Shown piece by piece: positions 47,906 through 58,910 of a DNA stretch of 64,000 nucleotides; within the stretch, counting starts at the first letter, position 1; each line of letters begins with the position of its first letter. The translations under genes and the position numbers were made by a program. This DNA is from Prochilodus magdalenae (taxonomy: Eukaryota; Chordata; Actinopteri; Characiformes; Prochilodontidae), in NCBI GenBank assembly GCA_024036415.1, contig JAMWET010003116.1:186001-250000 (forward strand), in the 5' to 3' direction. The notes beneath the pieces are model-generated. The model was not told where the DNA came from. It worked only from the letters and a program-made list of their open reading frames with translations, and ran no database searches.

Positions 47906-48899
47906 TACTCTTTTGATGATAAGTGGACTTTGGCTTTGAAGCAAACAATAATGGAAAGGCTGTTGTGATTAATTGTGCTATGTTGGCATTTTGCACTGTA
48001 GCACATAATACATTTTTTTTTTTATCAAATTTAACTCTAATGTGTAAATCTCATATGTTAGCGAAGTTCTGAATCTGCACTTTCCACAAAAGTAAATTTG
48101 TGTAGTTTTTTCACTGAATTAAAATTGCATTAAAAATAACTTCATACTGACTCTGATTTCTGGGGGGTCTTGAAGACTGGCCTTTAATTCTCTCTGAATG
48201 AGGTTAATGGCCTACTGAGTTTATCACCTCCAATGTTTTGCTCTCAACTTTAAACAGTGGCATTGTTTACCGTGGAGAGGAATGAGAGACGGATGACGAT
48301 GAGTCATGAGTGGCTGACGTGGGTTCTTTTGGCAAGACCACAAAGAAACGGCAGGCCTGTGTGATGAGCCTTAGCGTGCTTTTGGACTGAAGACCGTTTC
48401 AGATTACCCCTTCAGTATTCGAGTGCTTGGTGGGCCCAGATAACATTGAGACAAGCTTCTGGAAAATGACTCATCTGAAGAGAGAAAATGGTAGCGCTCG
48501 ATATTTCAGCTAAGAACAACCGAGATTAGCCGTCACCTGGAGTCGCGCCACTGAAAGAGGCCCTCCACCCCCTTGTGGGATAGAACTGAGTGAGCGAGTG
48601 TACAACAGCGACAGATGGCCTTAAATATGGGTTAAAGCCATAAACAACGGCAATTTTGTCCCTCATCCCAAACACAGTTGATCAGCCAAGATCTGAGGTT
48701 CGCATCTTTTGTTTTACCACTGGAGCAATGAGGCTAATGTAGCTCACAAAGAGTGGAGGCTTATACCCCATCAGTTAGCATCATGCAAACCGCATGCAAT
48801 GTAGGTTTTAAACATCTACATTTGAGTGAAATAATGCTCTGCACCCAAAAATGACAGGAAATTACACTGCTAATCTCATTTGACCCCAGCTCATCTGAA
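47906..48899. other. Unique sequence, possible conserved block
   Basis: 48160-48680 is non-repetitive and mixed in composition with no coding signature; it could hold regulatory sequence. Confidence 0.3.
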
Positions 48900-49860
48900 A
48901 TGTTATGTGAAAGTTGTTTACTGTAGGTTTTAAACAACTACTATTCTGTGAAAGTAGTGTAATGTAGGGTTCAAGCAGCTAAAATTGTTTGAAAGTAGTT
49001 TCATTAAACAACTACATTTGTGTGAAAGTACAGTATTTACTCCAGCAACTACAATTGTGTAAAAGCAGTTTAATATAGGTTTCAAGCAATTAAAACTGAG
49101 TGAAAGTAGTTAAATGTAGGTTTCCAGCAACTAAACGCCTGTAAAAGTAGATTAATGTAGGTTTCCAGCAACTAAACGTCTGTAAAATAGTTTAATGTAG
49201 GTTTCCAGCAACTAAACGTCTGTAAAATAGTTTAATGTAGGTTTCCAGCAACTAAATGTCTGTAAAAGTAGTTTAACGTAGGTTTCCAGCAACTAAATGT
49301 CTGTAAAATAGTTTAATGTAGATTTCCAGCAACTAAACGTCTGTAAAAGTAGTTTAATGTAGGTTTCAAGTAACAAGAGTTGTGTGAAATTAGTTTAATG
49401 TAAGTTTCCAGCAACTACATTTTTGTAAAAGCAGTTTTACGTAAGTTTCAAGCAGCTAAAGCAGTTGTGTGAAAATGCTTTAATTAAACAACTACAGTTG
49501 TGTAAAAATAGTTTAATGCAGGTTTCAGCAACTAAAGTTGTGTGAAAGTGCTTGCAGGTTTGTGTAGGAAAGTAACATAGGTTTCCGGCAAGTAAAAGTC
49601 TCTGAAAGTAGTTTAATTTAGATTTATAGCAACTAAAACTGACTGAAAGTAGTTCAATGCAGGTTTCCAGCAACTAAAACTAAGTGAAAGTAGTTTAATG
49701 TTGGTTTTAAACAACTACATTTATATACAATACATTATATACATTTATATAAACAAATACATTGTGTAAAACTAGTTTCACAAAGGTTTTAAGCATCTAA
49801 AATTCTGTGAAAGAAGTTCAGTGTAGGTTTCGAGCAACTAAACTAGCAAAAGTAGAAAGT
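48900..49860 (+). repeat. About 41-bp minisatellite
   Basis: Around 22 copies of GTTTAATGTAGGTTTCCAGC, AACTAAACGTCTGTAAAAGTA. Central copies (49110-49350) are nearly identical, outer ones decayed, a pattern of homogenisation in the middle. Confidence 0.9.
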
Positions 49861-50665
49861 AGAGTAATGCCAGCCTAAACTTTCTCAAAACTGACTAATA
49901 AAGAAAGAGGTGACGGTTCTAATGACAAGCTTTCGTTACGCAGGGACTGTAGCATTTCATTTCTAAAGCCTTTATTTATTTCGCCCTGGCACTCGTTCCT
50001 GCTGTTTACCATCAAACCATACAGCAGACTTTGTACTGGGAGGATTAAATTTAGAGCCCATTTGGGAGACGCAGCAAAGGTGTCAGCTTAGGGTGTAGGT
50101 GCTTAATGAGACCAGAAGAAAAATATAACAAACAACAAAAACTTTTCTGAACTTGTTTATTCCTTTATCCTGAATCCCCTTTAAAAATCTCCGATCATGC
50201 CTTTAATTAAAACAAAGACAAACTAATTGGACACCTCAAGTCCAATAATTAAGCCTCTGAATCCACGGCAAAAGCAGCACTGGCTCTTTCCTGTTCTGAT
50301 GGCAGAAACAAATAAAGCAGTAATATTTAAGAAGCTGCTCCTGAAAGCTTTCTCGGAACAGCATGGCTGATTGTTCATCTCTTTAAATGAAAGAAAAAGA
50401 CACAGAAAATAAGTCAGCCAGCAAAAGGAGATGGAGGGTGAGTGCAGATTAAATGAATTTGCAATTTGAGCTACTGTTTGAAAGCACACTGGTGGTTAAG
50501 GCAACCGTATAAGAGGGCTTTATCTTGGAATAGCAGATTTAGAATCATTCTGATGATCCTTTGACTTAAGCCAAATCAAGTTTAATTTGACACATACATA
50601 GTCATAGTCATATACATGCATGGTACAACTAGCAATGAAATGTATTGAAATGCTTAAAGATACAT
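49861..50665. other. No gene seen
   Basis: 49960-50500 is unique; TTTAATTTGACACATACA near 50582 may be the end of an unidentified retroposon. Confidence 0.3.
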
Positions 50666-51280
50666 ATATACACCAATCAGGCATAATATTATGGCCATCT
50701 CAATGTATTGACACATTAAATCTATTATATCAGCTGCCCTGACCATATAGGACACTCTGTAGCTCGCAGTGACACTGACGTGGTGGTGGTGTGTTAGTGT
50801 GTTGTACTGGTGTGAGTGGATCAGACATAGCAGTGCTGCAGTGTCACCGCTGGACTGAGAATCATCCAGAAAGCAGAACTATCCAGCCAACAGCGTCATG
50901 TGGGCGGCATCCTGTGGGCAGAGCCCTGTGACCACTTATAAAGGACTAGAGGACAATTAAAACTGCACTGTGCAGCAGCAGATGAGCTATTGTCTCTGAC
51001 TGTTCATTGACAAGGTGGAGCAGCAAGGTAGGAGTGTCTAGTAGAGTGGACAGTGAGTGGACACAGTGTTTAAACACTCCAGCAGCTCTGCTATGTCTGA
51101 TCCACTCAAACCAGCACTCACTAACACACCACCACCACCATGTCAGTGTCACTGCAGTGCTGAGAATAATTCATCACGCACATAATACCTGCTCTGTGGT
51201 GGTCCTGTGGGGGTCCATTGAAGAAAGGGAAAATAAAGTATACAGAGAAACAAAAGTGGGACTCTAAAGATGACCTGCTG
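50666..51280 (+). mobile_element. Foldback/MITE-like element (family C), most complete copy
   Basis: Starts ATATACACCAATCAGGCATA. A left arm at 50767-50842 (GCAGTGACACTGACGTGGTG ... GTGGATCAGACATAGCAG) is the inverted complement of a right arm at 51078-51165 (CTGCTATGTCTGATCCACTC ... GTCAGTGTCACTGCAGTGCT), with about 235 bases between; the transcript or single strand would form a long hairpin. No protein. Frames across it are shadows. Other copies: 34545, 37900, 63460. Confidence 0.85.
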
Positions 51281-51284
51281 CTAA

Positions 51285-51470
51285 TCTGCAGATCGAGTCA
51301 CTCCATGACAGTCTGGCCCGACATCATTGCAATCTTTGGTGATATTGACGTGGTGTTAAGGACAGTCGTTGTGCATGGTCTGTGTGCATGTCATCCTGCG
51401 TGGTGCAGCCAGCTGCCAATGGTGCTAAATGTGTTTACCAAGATAAATGGTTTCATATCAGTATTAATTA
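51285..51470 (-). mobile_element. Non-autonomous Tc1-derived element (family B), fragment
   Basis: ATGACAGTCTGGCCCGACAT and GATATTGACGTGGTGTTAAG are the inverted complement of the 44500-44620 core. Directly follows family C. A GA tract lies at 51499-51522. Confidence 0.65.
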
Positions 51471-51541
51471 CAGCAGTTTCTGTGATAGACTACCTATGAA
51501 AGAGAGAGAGAGAGAGAGAGAGACAGGGTAAAAAGAATATA

Positions 51542-52980
51542 CAGTGGGGCAAAAAAGTATTTAGTTTAGTTAGTTATTTACTGATTGTGCTTCTCCTACT
51601 TAGAAAGATGAGAGAGGTCTGTAATTTTCATCATAAGTACACTTCAACTATGAGAGACAAAATGAAAAAAAAATCCAGGAAATCACATTGTAGCATTTTT
51701 AAAGAATTTATTTGTAAATTATGGTGGATAATAAGTATTTGGTCAATAACAAACAAGCAAGATTTCTGGCTCTAACAGACCTGTAACCTCTTCTTTAGGA
51801 AGCTCTTCTGTCCTCCACTCGTTACTGTTATAAATGGCACCAGTTTGACCTCGTTATCTGTATAAAAGACACCTGTCCACAGCCTCAAACAGTCAGACTC
51901 CAAACTCAAGCCCAAAACACAGCCAAGACCAAAGAGCTTGTAGACCTGCACCAGGCTGGGAAGAGTGAATCTACAATAGGCTAGCAGGTTGGTGTGAATA
52001 AATCAACTGTGGGAGCAACTGTACAAAATGGAAGACATACAAGACCACTGATAATCTCCCTCACTCTGGGGCCCCATGTAAGATCTCATCCCGTCGGGTC
52101 AAAATGATCATGAGAACGCTAAGCAGGAATCCCAGACCTACACGGAGGGACCTGATGAATGACCTGCAGAGAGCTGGGACCAAAGTAACCAAGGCTACCA
52201 TCAGTAACACACTACATCAAAAGGGACTCAAATCCTGCAGTGCCAGGTGTGTCCCCCTGCTTAGGCCAGTACATGTCCAGGCCTGTCTGTTCACCAGAGA
52301 GCATATGGAGGATCTGGAAAAGGATTGGCAGAATATCATGTGGTCAGATGAACTTTTTGGCAAAAACTCAACTCGTCGTGTTTGGAGGAAGAAGAATGCT
52401 GAGTTGCATCCCAAGAACACCATACCTACTGTGAAGCATGGGGGTGGAAACATCATGCTTTGGGTTTTTCTGCAAAGGGGACAGGACGACTGATCCGTGT
52501 TAAGGGAAGAATAAAAGTGGGACCATGTTTTGTGAGATTTAAGCCTAAACTTCTTTCCATCAGTGAGAGCATCGAAGATGGAACATGGCTCGGTCTTCCA
52601 GCATGACAATGATCCCAAACACACCACCCGGGCAATGAAGGGGTGGCTCTGTAAAAAGCATTTCAAGGTCCTGGAGTGGCCTAGCCAGTCTCCAGACCTC
52701 AACCCCATAGAACATTTGTGGAGGGAGTTGAAAGTCTGTGTTGCCCAGCAACAGCCCCAAAACATCACTGCTCTAGAGGAGATCTGCATGGAGGAATGGG
52801 CCGGAATACCAGCTACAGTGTGTGCAGACCTGGTGAAGACTTACAGGAAACGCTTGACCTCTGTCATTGCCAACAAAGGTTATGTTACAAAGTAGTTATT
52901 GACCAAATACTTATTTTCCACCATACTTTACAAATAAACTTTTTTATAAATCCTGCAATGTGATTACCTGTATTTTTATC
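51542..52980 (+). mobile_element. Nearly full-length Tc1-like pseudo-element
   Basis: Left end CAGTGGGGCAAAAAAGTATT at 51542 with an inner repeat ATAATAAGTATTTGGTCAAT at about 51729, the IR/DR layout of fish Tc1 elements. The right inner repeat, TTGACCAAATACTTATTTTC, is at about 52899-52918; the outer right end is missing after about 52980. Transposase lies between. Length kept (about 1.44 kb) is close to the 1.5-1.6 kb of complete relatives. Confidence 0.9.
51925..52894 (+). pseudogene. Tc1-like transposase pseudogene (DD34E)
   Basis: Begins near KTKELVDLHQAGKSESTIG with an in-frame stop in the helix-turn-helix domain, then MIMRTLSRNPRPTRRDLMND and AGTKVTKATISNTL (second helix-turn-helix), [16 protein letters not shown] (first D), [20 protein letters not shown] (second D) and [11 protein letters not shown] (E); 34 residues separate the last two. 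C-terminus [11 protein letters not shown] is intact with a stop at 52893. The catalytic triad is present but split: the frame breaks near 52470-52560 after LQRGQDD, where the coding text resumes as [20 protein letters not shown] sequence. Dead, but among the best preserved proteins in the window. Confidence 0.9.
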
Positions 52981-53133
52981 TACTAGTGTTATTATATAAT
53001 AAGCTATTATTGATGTTTGTTGTTATTATAAATATCTTTTTGGTTATGGGTTTCAGATAATTGTGGATGTGAGTTTCTTCCTAAATGCTGTACAGATTCC
53101 CCCTTATCATAAATCACTTACAGCTCTGTACAT

Positions 53134-53760
53134 CGAGACAGACTGAGGGAGAGGTCTGAGCCAGGACAGACTAAGGGACAAGTCTGAGCCAGAACAGACT
53201 GGGGGACAGGCCTGAACAAGGACAGACTGAGGGACAGGTCTGAACCCGGATAGACTGAGGGACAGGGTTCAGTCAAGACAGACTGAGGGACTGTTTTTAG
53301 CCTGGACAGACTGAGGGACTGTTTATAGCCAGGACAGTCTGAGGGACCGTTTTAGCCAAGACAGACTGAGGGACCGTTTTTAGCCAGGACAAACTGAGGG
53401 ACTGGTTTCAGCCGGGACAGACTGAGGAACAGGTCTGAGTCAGGACAGACTGATGGACAGACCTGAGCCAGGACAGACTGAGGGACAGGCTTCAGTCAGG
53501 TCAGACTGAGGGACAGGTTTCAGCCACAACAGACCGATGGACAAGTTTCAGCCACAACAGACTGAAGGACAGGTCTGAGTCAGGACAGACTGAGGGACAG
53601 ACTTTAGCCAGGACAGACTGAGGGACAGGTTTCAAGCAGGAAAGACTGAGGGACAGGTTTCAAGCAGGAAAGACCGAGGGACAGGTTTCAAGCTGGAAAG
53701 ACTGAGGGACAGGTTTCAAGCAGGAAAGACTGAGGGACATGTCTGAGCCAGGACAGACTG
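53134..53760 (+). repeat. 28-bp minisatellite
   Basis: About 22 copies of GACAGACTGAGGGACAGGTC, TGAGCCAG. Subtypes form blocks: GACTGTTTTTAGCC near 53290-53390, and TTTCAAGCAGGAAAGACTGA near 53630-53720, showing local expansions. Confidence 0.95.
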
Positions 53761-54699
53761 AACTTAAACTGCACAACCTCTTTTCATGTTCTTTCCTAGG
53801 TTAATCATGTTCTGTGAGTCCAATGAGAACGTCAGTCAGAATGAGTTCGGTTAGGACAGGGATTAAAACTCAAGGAGGTTCTCCCGATGTGTTTCTGAGG
53901 AAGCTCTGCACTCTGATTTGACCTCTCTGGACCTTCGAACAAAGTCCTCCTAATCCACTCAGCGCTCCTACAAACATCTCCTAAAATGCAGAAACACTCA
54001 GACTACATCACTTTTCCATTCAGGTCACATTCTTCTACACGGAGGAACCTCCAGAGGGTTCTGCCTCAGCTCCGGAGTTTCTGCTTTCTAAACTTTGGGA
54101 GACTGAACACGGCTTTTCTGGACTGTTTTTCCTAGAAATTATCTGTTTTGTTGTTCAAAAAGTTCCATTGTGGCTTTTAAACTCAGTCCAGCCTTCAAAA
54201 GCAGAAGCTTCACAGAAACGTAGTGGCTCCATATACGACTAAAATGTGGACCAGCGACGTTCCTTCAACTGGCTTAAACAAAGACAGAGAACGTTTGAGC
54301 CTCTGCCGGACTAAGAACTGACTTTTAATATCAAATGGCTTTTTGTGACTGGGTTTCTTCTGTGGAGTTTGGAACATTAAAGCCATGACTTCTTCCTGAC
54401 CTGTTTCTGGAAGTGACACTTACACATAGACAGAAGAGCTGAAAGTGCAGGCTCAGACTTCAGAATGTAAATCGCTGCTGTCCAAACAAAACCTTGGGTC
54501 TTCGAAGTTGTCAGTTTACAAGAAAAGAAAAACATCCTTTTAATGGAAGTCTATTGAACCAGAGTTTTTAAAAATGGAAAAATTAGGTTTTGTCCTAACA
54601 CATTCCAGTAAAATGGAATTTTCTGTTTAATTCCTCATTTTGTATGCTTGCAAGAAAATGATGTAACATAAATCAAACGTAGAGCAAATTGATACTATA
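53761..54699. other. No gene seen
   Basis: Unique sequence; a 69-codon minus frame at 54210-54419 has no domain. Confidence 0.3.
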
Positions 54700-55110
54700 C
54701 ACTTCTTCAAGGTTCTTCAAGGTTCTTCTAGAGCTCCTTCATAAAGATACTAGTTCTATATAATTTGCATGCTTATGTGGTTCTTGGCATGGTGGAATAA
54801 TTCTTCAGATTGATGGATAATGTCTAGAATATGGTTTTACATAACACAAAAAAGGGCTCTGCTATGGTTACAGTGAAAAGCTTGAAACACTAAAGGAACC
54901 CTATTTAGAATCATATTTAAAAGGGTTCTATATGAAACCATATGCAACACAATCTCACCATTTGAACATGCAAAGATCCATGTCAGCAAAGTTGTTTCCC
55001 TTTAGAGAATGAAACTATGAATTCTGTATAAAACCATAATGCTTGCAAAAATGATTCTTCAGATTGATGGAAAATGTGTAGTATATTGTTCTATTTAGAA
55101 CCTTTGTTTA
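54700..55110 (-). repeat. GGTTCTATA-type repeat, decayed
   Basis: GGTTCTATATGAAACCATAT, TGCAAAGATCCA and ATTGTTCTATTTAGAACCTTTG link it to the 160-bp satellite at 15080-15870. Too diverged to define units or a firm orientation. Confidence 0.5.
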
Positions 55111-58100
55111 AAAAAAAACATGTTTCTTACTCCAATTGAATCTAGAACCTGTGTGGAAGGTTGGTGCTTACAATAAGTCAATGAGGAAAAGAAGCTGGAA
55201 TGTGCTGAGCCTGTCGACAGCTTGAGGAAAAGGGATATAAAATAATAAATACATACATAAACTTTGAATCCCACAGGCTTCAGAGCTCTATATACATGAT
55301 TTATTGACACAAGGCCTTTTCCATGGATTCTCATAGATCAAAACAAATAATATTCCTCTTTCAGTACAAACGCTGGGTAATATAGGGAGCGGCGCCGAGG
55401 CTTTGCCGTTTGCTTTATTGGGCTTTATTTACTGTAAGATTTCATTTGCGAAGGGGACGTGAGGCTTCCAGTGTAAAAATGTGCACAAATCACATTACTT
55501 ATGATTCCTCATCCAGATCATGTGTGTGGGAGGGATACAGGGAGAAAAAAGATCAGAAAAGGAAAAGGCACAAACCAAATCTATCCAAAGCTGCAGAGTG
55601 ACAGATGACAGATGTTTTCATCTCTCTGTGTCCACAGAGTCACACTCTTCTCCTTCTTTACGTTTATCTCCTTTTCCAGATCACACTCAGACGGTTAGGA
55701 ATGCCATATCATTCCAAACATTCCGCTGCTATACCACCTGCGATGTGTTCGCAAATGCACACCATCACAGAAAAATGCAAATAAATACATAAATAAATCA
55801 AATAATAAACAAACATATACATACAGGGACTGAACCATGTCTGGGCCTGAAACTAAAACATAGACTAAAATTAAAACCAGACAAAATAAGTTATTACAGT
55901 CATAAATTGATCAATAGTTGTAATCAAACAGCTTGATTAACTGATAGGATTGTTAGTGGCTAAAGACGAATTGTAAAAAATCATATTTATTATATTCTCA
56001 ATTTTCAAATTTCTCACATTTCTCAATTTCTGAAAGATATTTAAAGGATAAGTTAACTTTATACAGATATTAAACAAAGTTTTGTTTAAAATTGTAGTGT
56101 ATGAAATGTTAAACATTACATTTAACCACAATAAACAATCAGCAGAAACTAGGAATGTCAATTTGCAACTTATCAGTATTGTTACATAGGGGGCGGAGCT
56201 ACTGAGTTATTTCTACACTATAGTCTGTATACGGTGAGTATACTTAAAACACTGAATGAGCAGAAAACTTGGGAGTGAAAAGTTCATATTCACTAGAAAA
56301 TTTGACCATATTTTCAATTTAAAAACTTTAACAGATTAGAAATAAGCTAACTTGCCTAAAACATTGTTAGCTCTTATTTTGCGAATGCTATGTTTTTTGC
56401 TAATTATGCTAATGGAGAAAAATTTTTTCACTTATTGTAATTATTATGTTTTATGGTCACATTAACCAGCCTGAAACATAAAGGATTATCCACGATCTAT
56501 GTAAGGTCAAATTTATCAAAAGTAAAATTTACATATCAAATTTAAGATATTTGACTTCAGAAAAAAAAAACAACTTAGAGCTCTCTAATAATAGAGGTAA
56601 TAGCAGTATAAAACAGACTGGTTGCCCTGGAAGCGTGTTGTTAATTTAAGACCCATTTATATGTTAGCTGGCGAATATAGATTTTTTATTCAAAGCCGAA
56701 ATTGGAAATCTGAAGCCTTAATTAACATAAAGGTTTTAGGGATAATTAAACATAGCATCAAATGTTCTACATATCGTTTATATGTAATCTTATTTTACTG
56801 TGAAAATTTTTGTTGCTAGATTTTTATACTGGAATTTTATTAGCCATTAATATATTGATCAAACCCTGATCTGTTTACTCCTAAAAACTGGAGACATAAA
56901 GGAGAGAACCAAACCATAAGAAAAACAAAACAACAAAAATGGATAAAACTGAGTCCAGTGTGAAACAGGAAGTTATTTTTACTAAGTGAGCAAGTGACAA
57001 GTTTTCATCAGAGTATATTTACATTATTGATTAGTCACCTCTTGCCTTTTCCATCACATTGCTTAGCCATACAGTAAAGTACAAACCAGAAAATCTTAGA
57101 AAACGTATGAGCTTAGAAACTGAGTTGTATTTACAGTAAGTGTAATCAGCATTACGTCATATTTACACCAAGGTTTTAATTGTTATTGTTGTTGTTTTTT
57201 GGAACAGATTTAGCTTAAGCCCTAACTCCCAAAGTTACTCTCATAACCCATAACATATCATTTAATAGTCTACATCACTAATACTCAAAATTATTCTGCA
57301 AACATTAAAGAATCGAGTGTCTAATAAACTTAGATGATCTGGTAACACCTTAAAATAGAGCCTAAAAGAAAAAGTAGGGGAACTAAATAGTGTGAATGAT
57401 ATGCATTTGAGAGTAATAGATGAAAATCTCAATAAATATACACAAAATCGATATCAGGGTGATGGGACACAAAGGATGCAAACTATTGCACTTTAGAAAT
57501 AAAATTGCTTCCGCAGACATTAGTTCAATAGTGCCTTAAGTAAGTCCATACATCTGCTATAGTATATATTTATATTCATATATCATCTGATTATACTGAT
57601 ATTACCATCACCTTAAACATACAATCACTACCAGTGCTTTAGAGCATCGTATATACCAGAAAACATTCACACTTTTTGGCCCTGGAATAAAGATATTTTT
57701 TTGACTAGTTCTGATTATAAAAGCACTGCTTTCTTTTATCCTCATTACAAATACAATAAAGAATAAATACAGAGTAGAATAAAGCACATAACTAACTAGT
57801 GCAGTCAACCAGACTATAGATTTGACCTCCGATATGGAATCTAATAATAGAAAACGTAAATCGTTTATTGGATTAAATAATAACAGTGTTGATATGCATG
57901 CAGTATGCTTTGAGGGATGTGATTGGAGGTTGTTATGTAAGGCGATAACTGCATTCTTGACCACATGCTGATTTATCTATCTACAGAATGTCCTTTAACA
58001 TGAGAGGCGTGCTTTAATGATATTCTATATTTAGTTGTTACCGATCGTCTAAGAGTTTAGGAAAGTCATAAATGCGACCGTAGAAAAGGTTAGTACAGTT

Positions 58101-58489
58101 ATCCTCCAAAGGTAACATCTGGAACATTTAGGAGTGGTTTGGTGTGAAACGTTCCGTTCCGTTTTACTGAAAGGCCAGAACTGGGTGGTGAATGAAACCA
58201 GACGTCCACTGCTAAAGCTCCCTCACAGACAGTTACTAACAGTTACTACATGAAATGGTTCTGATTATGTTAATAGTTTAAAAGAATTTGGGCTTTGTAG
58301 TCCTATAACTTTCCTTATCAGGGTTGTAAGATCTCCCTCACGTCTGCACATTAAGCCTTATTAAGGCTGGTGGAGCTCTTGGATCCTGGACTTCCTCCAG
58401 TCCACTCTTCAGCACACAGTGGGCAGGCCTACTAAACTAGTCTGGTTGTTTGCCTGAGTGTGCATTGTTGATCACTGTAGTGGTCCCTC
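55111..58489. other. AT-rich unique sequence, no gene
   Basis: 55375-55660 is less AT-rich and non-repetitive (GAGCGGCGCCGAGG; a possible conserved block). 55780-57600 is strongly AT-rich with A-runs. The 118-codon minus frame at 57608-57964 has hydrophobic stretches but no family signature. Confidence 0.3.
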
Positions 58490-58910
58490 ATTAGAACAAC
58501 AAGATGCTCCAGTATTCCCATTTTCCTGAGGATGTTTCATATGACGGGCAGTCAGTAAAACACATGTTGACTGTCTTTGATACTGCAGTTTCCAGTATGT
58601 ACACTAAGCTGTATTTTGCTTTACTGCATCAGCTAACTGCTGGTTGCACCTCAGTTCTAGCTGAAGTACAGTTACTCCACATCTGTATATTTTGGTTGCA
58701 CATCTGTATATTTACTGTTTTGCACACATTGTCTTGTGTTTCAGTGTTTTTTGTTTTTGCACTGCTGCTTATCTGTCTATTATTTTAAATACTGCCCTTT
58801 GAAGTAGCCCAATAGTGTTTCGTTATACTGTGCAACCTTGTATTAGCAGAGTGACAATAAAGCTAAAATTAAACTCAAATTAAAATTAAATTAATTAAAA
58901 TTAATCATTT
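58490..58910 (+). repeat. LINE 3' UTR with A-rich tail
   Basis: TTTTGCACACATTGTCTTGT, GTTTTTGCACTGCTGC and TTTCGTTATACTGTGCAAC, then GTGACAATAAAGCTAAAATT followed by an (AAATTAA)n tail, match the 3' UTR pattern of fish non-LTR retrotransposons (TTCGTTGTACT...CAATGACAATAAAG). 5' truncated, as most LINE insertions are. Confidence 0.65.

Noticed and set aside
53134..53760. CRISPR-like look of regularly spaced 28-base repeats
   Set aside because: Units are contiguous without unique spacers, and this is a vertebrate genome.
57608..57964. 118-codon minus frame with membrane-like stretches
   Set aside because: AT-rich DNA commonly gives Leu/Ile/Phe-rich frames; no motif and no supporting context.
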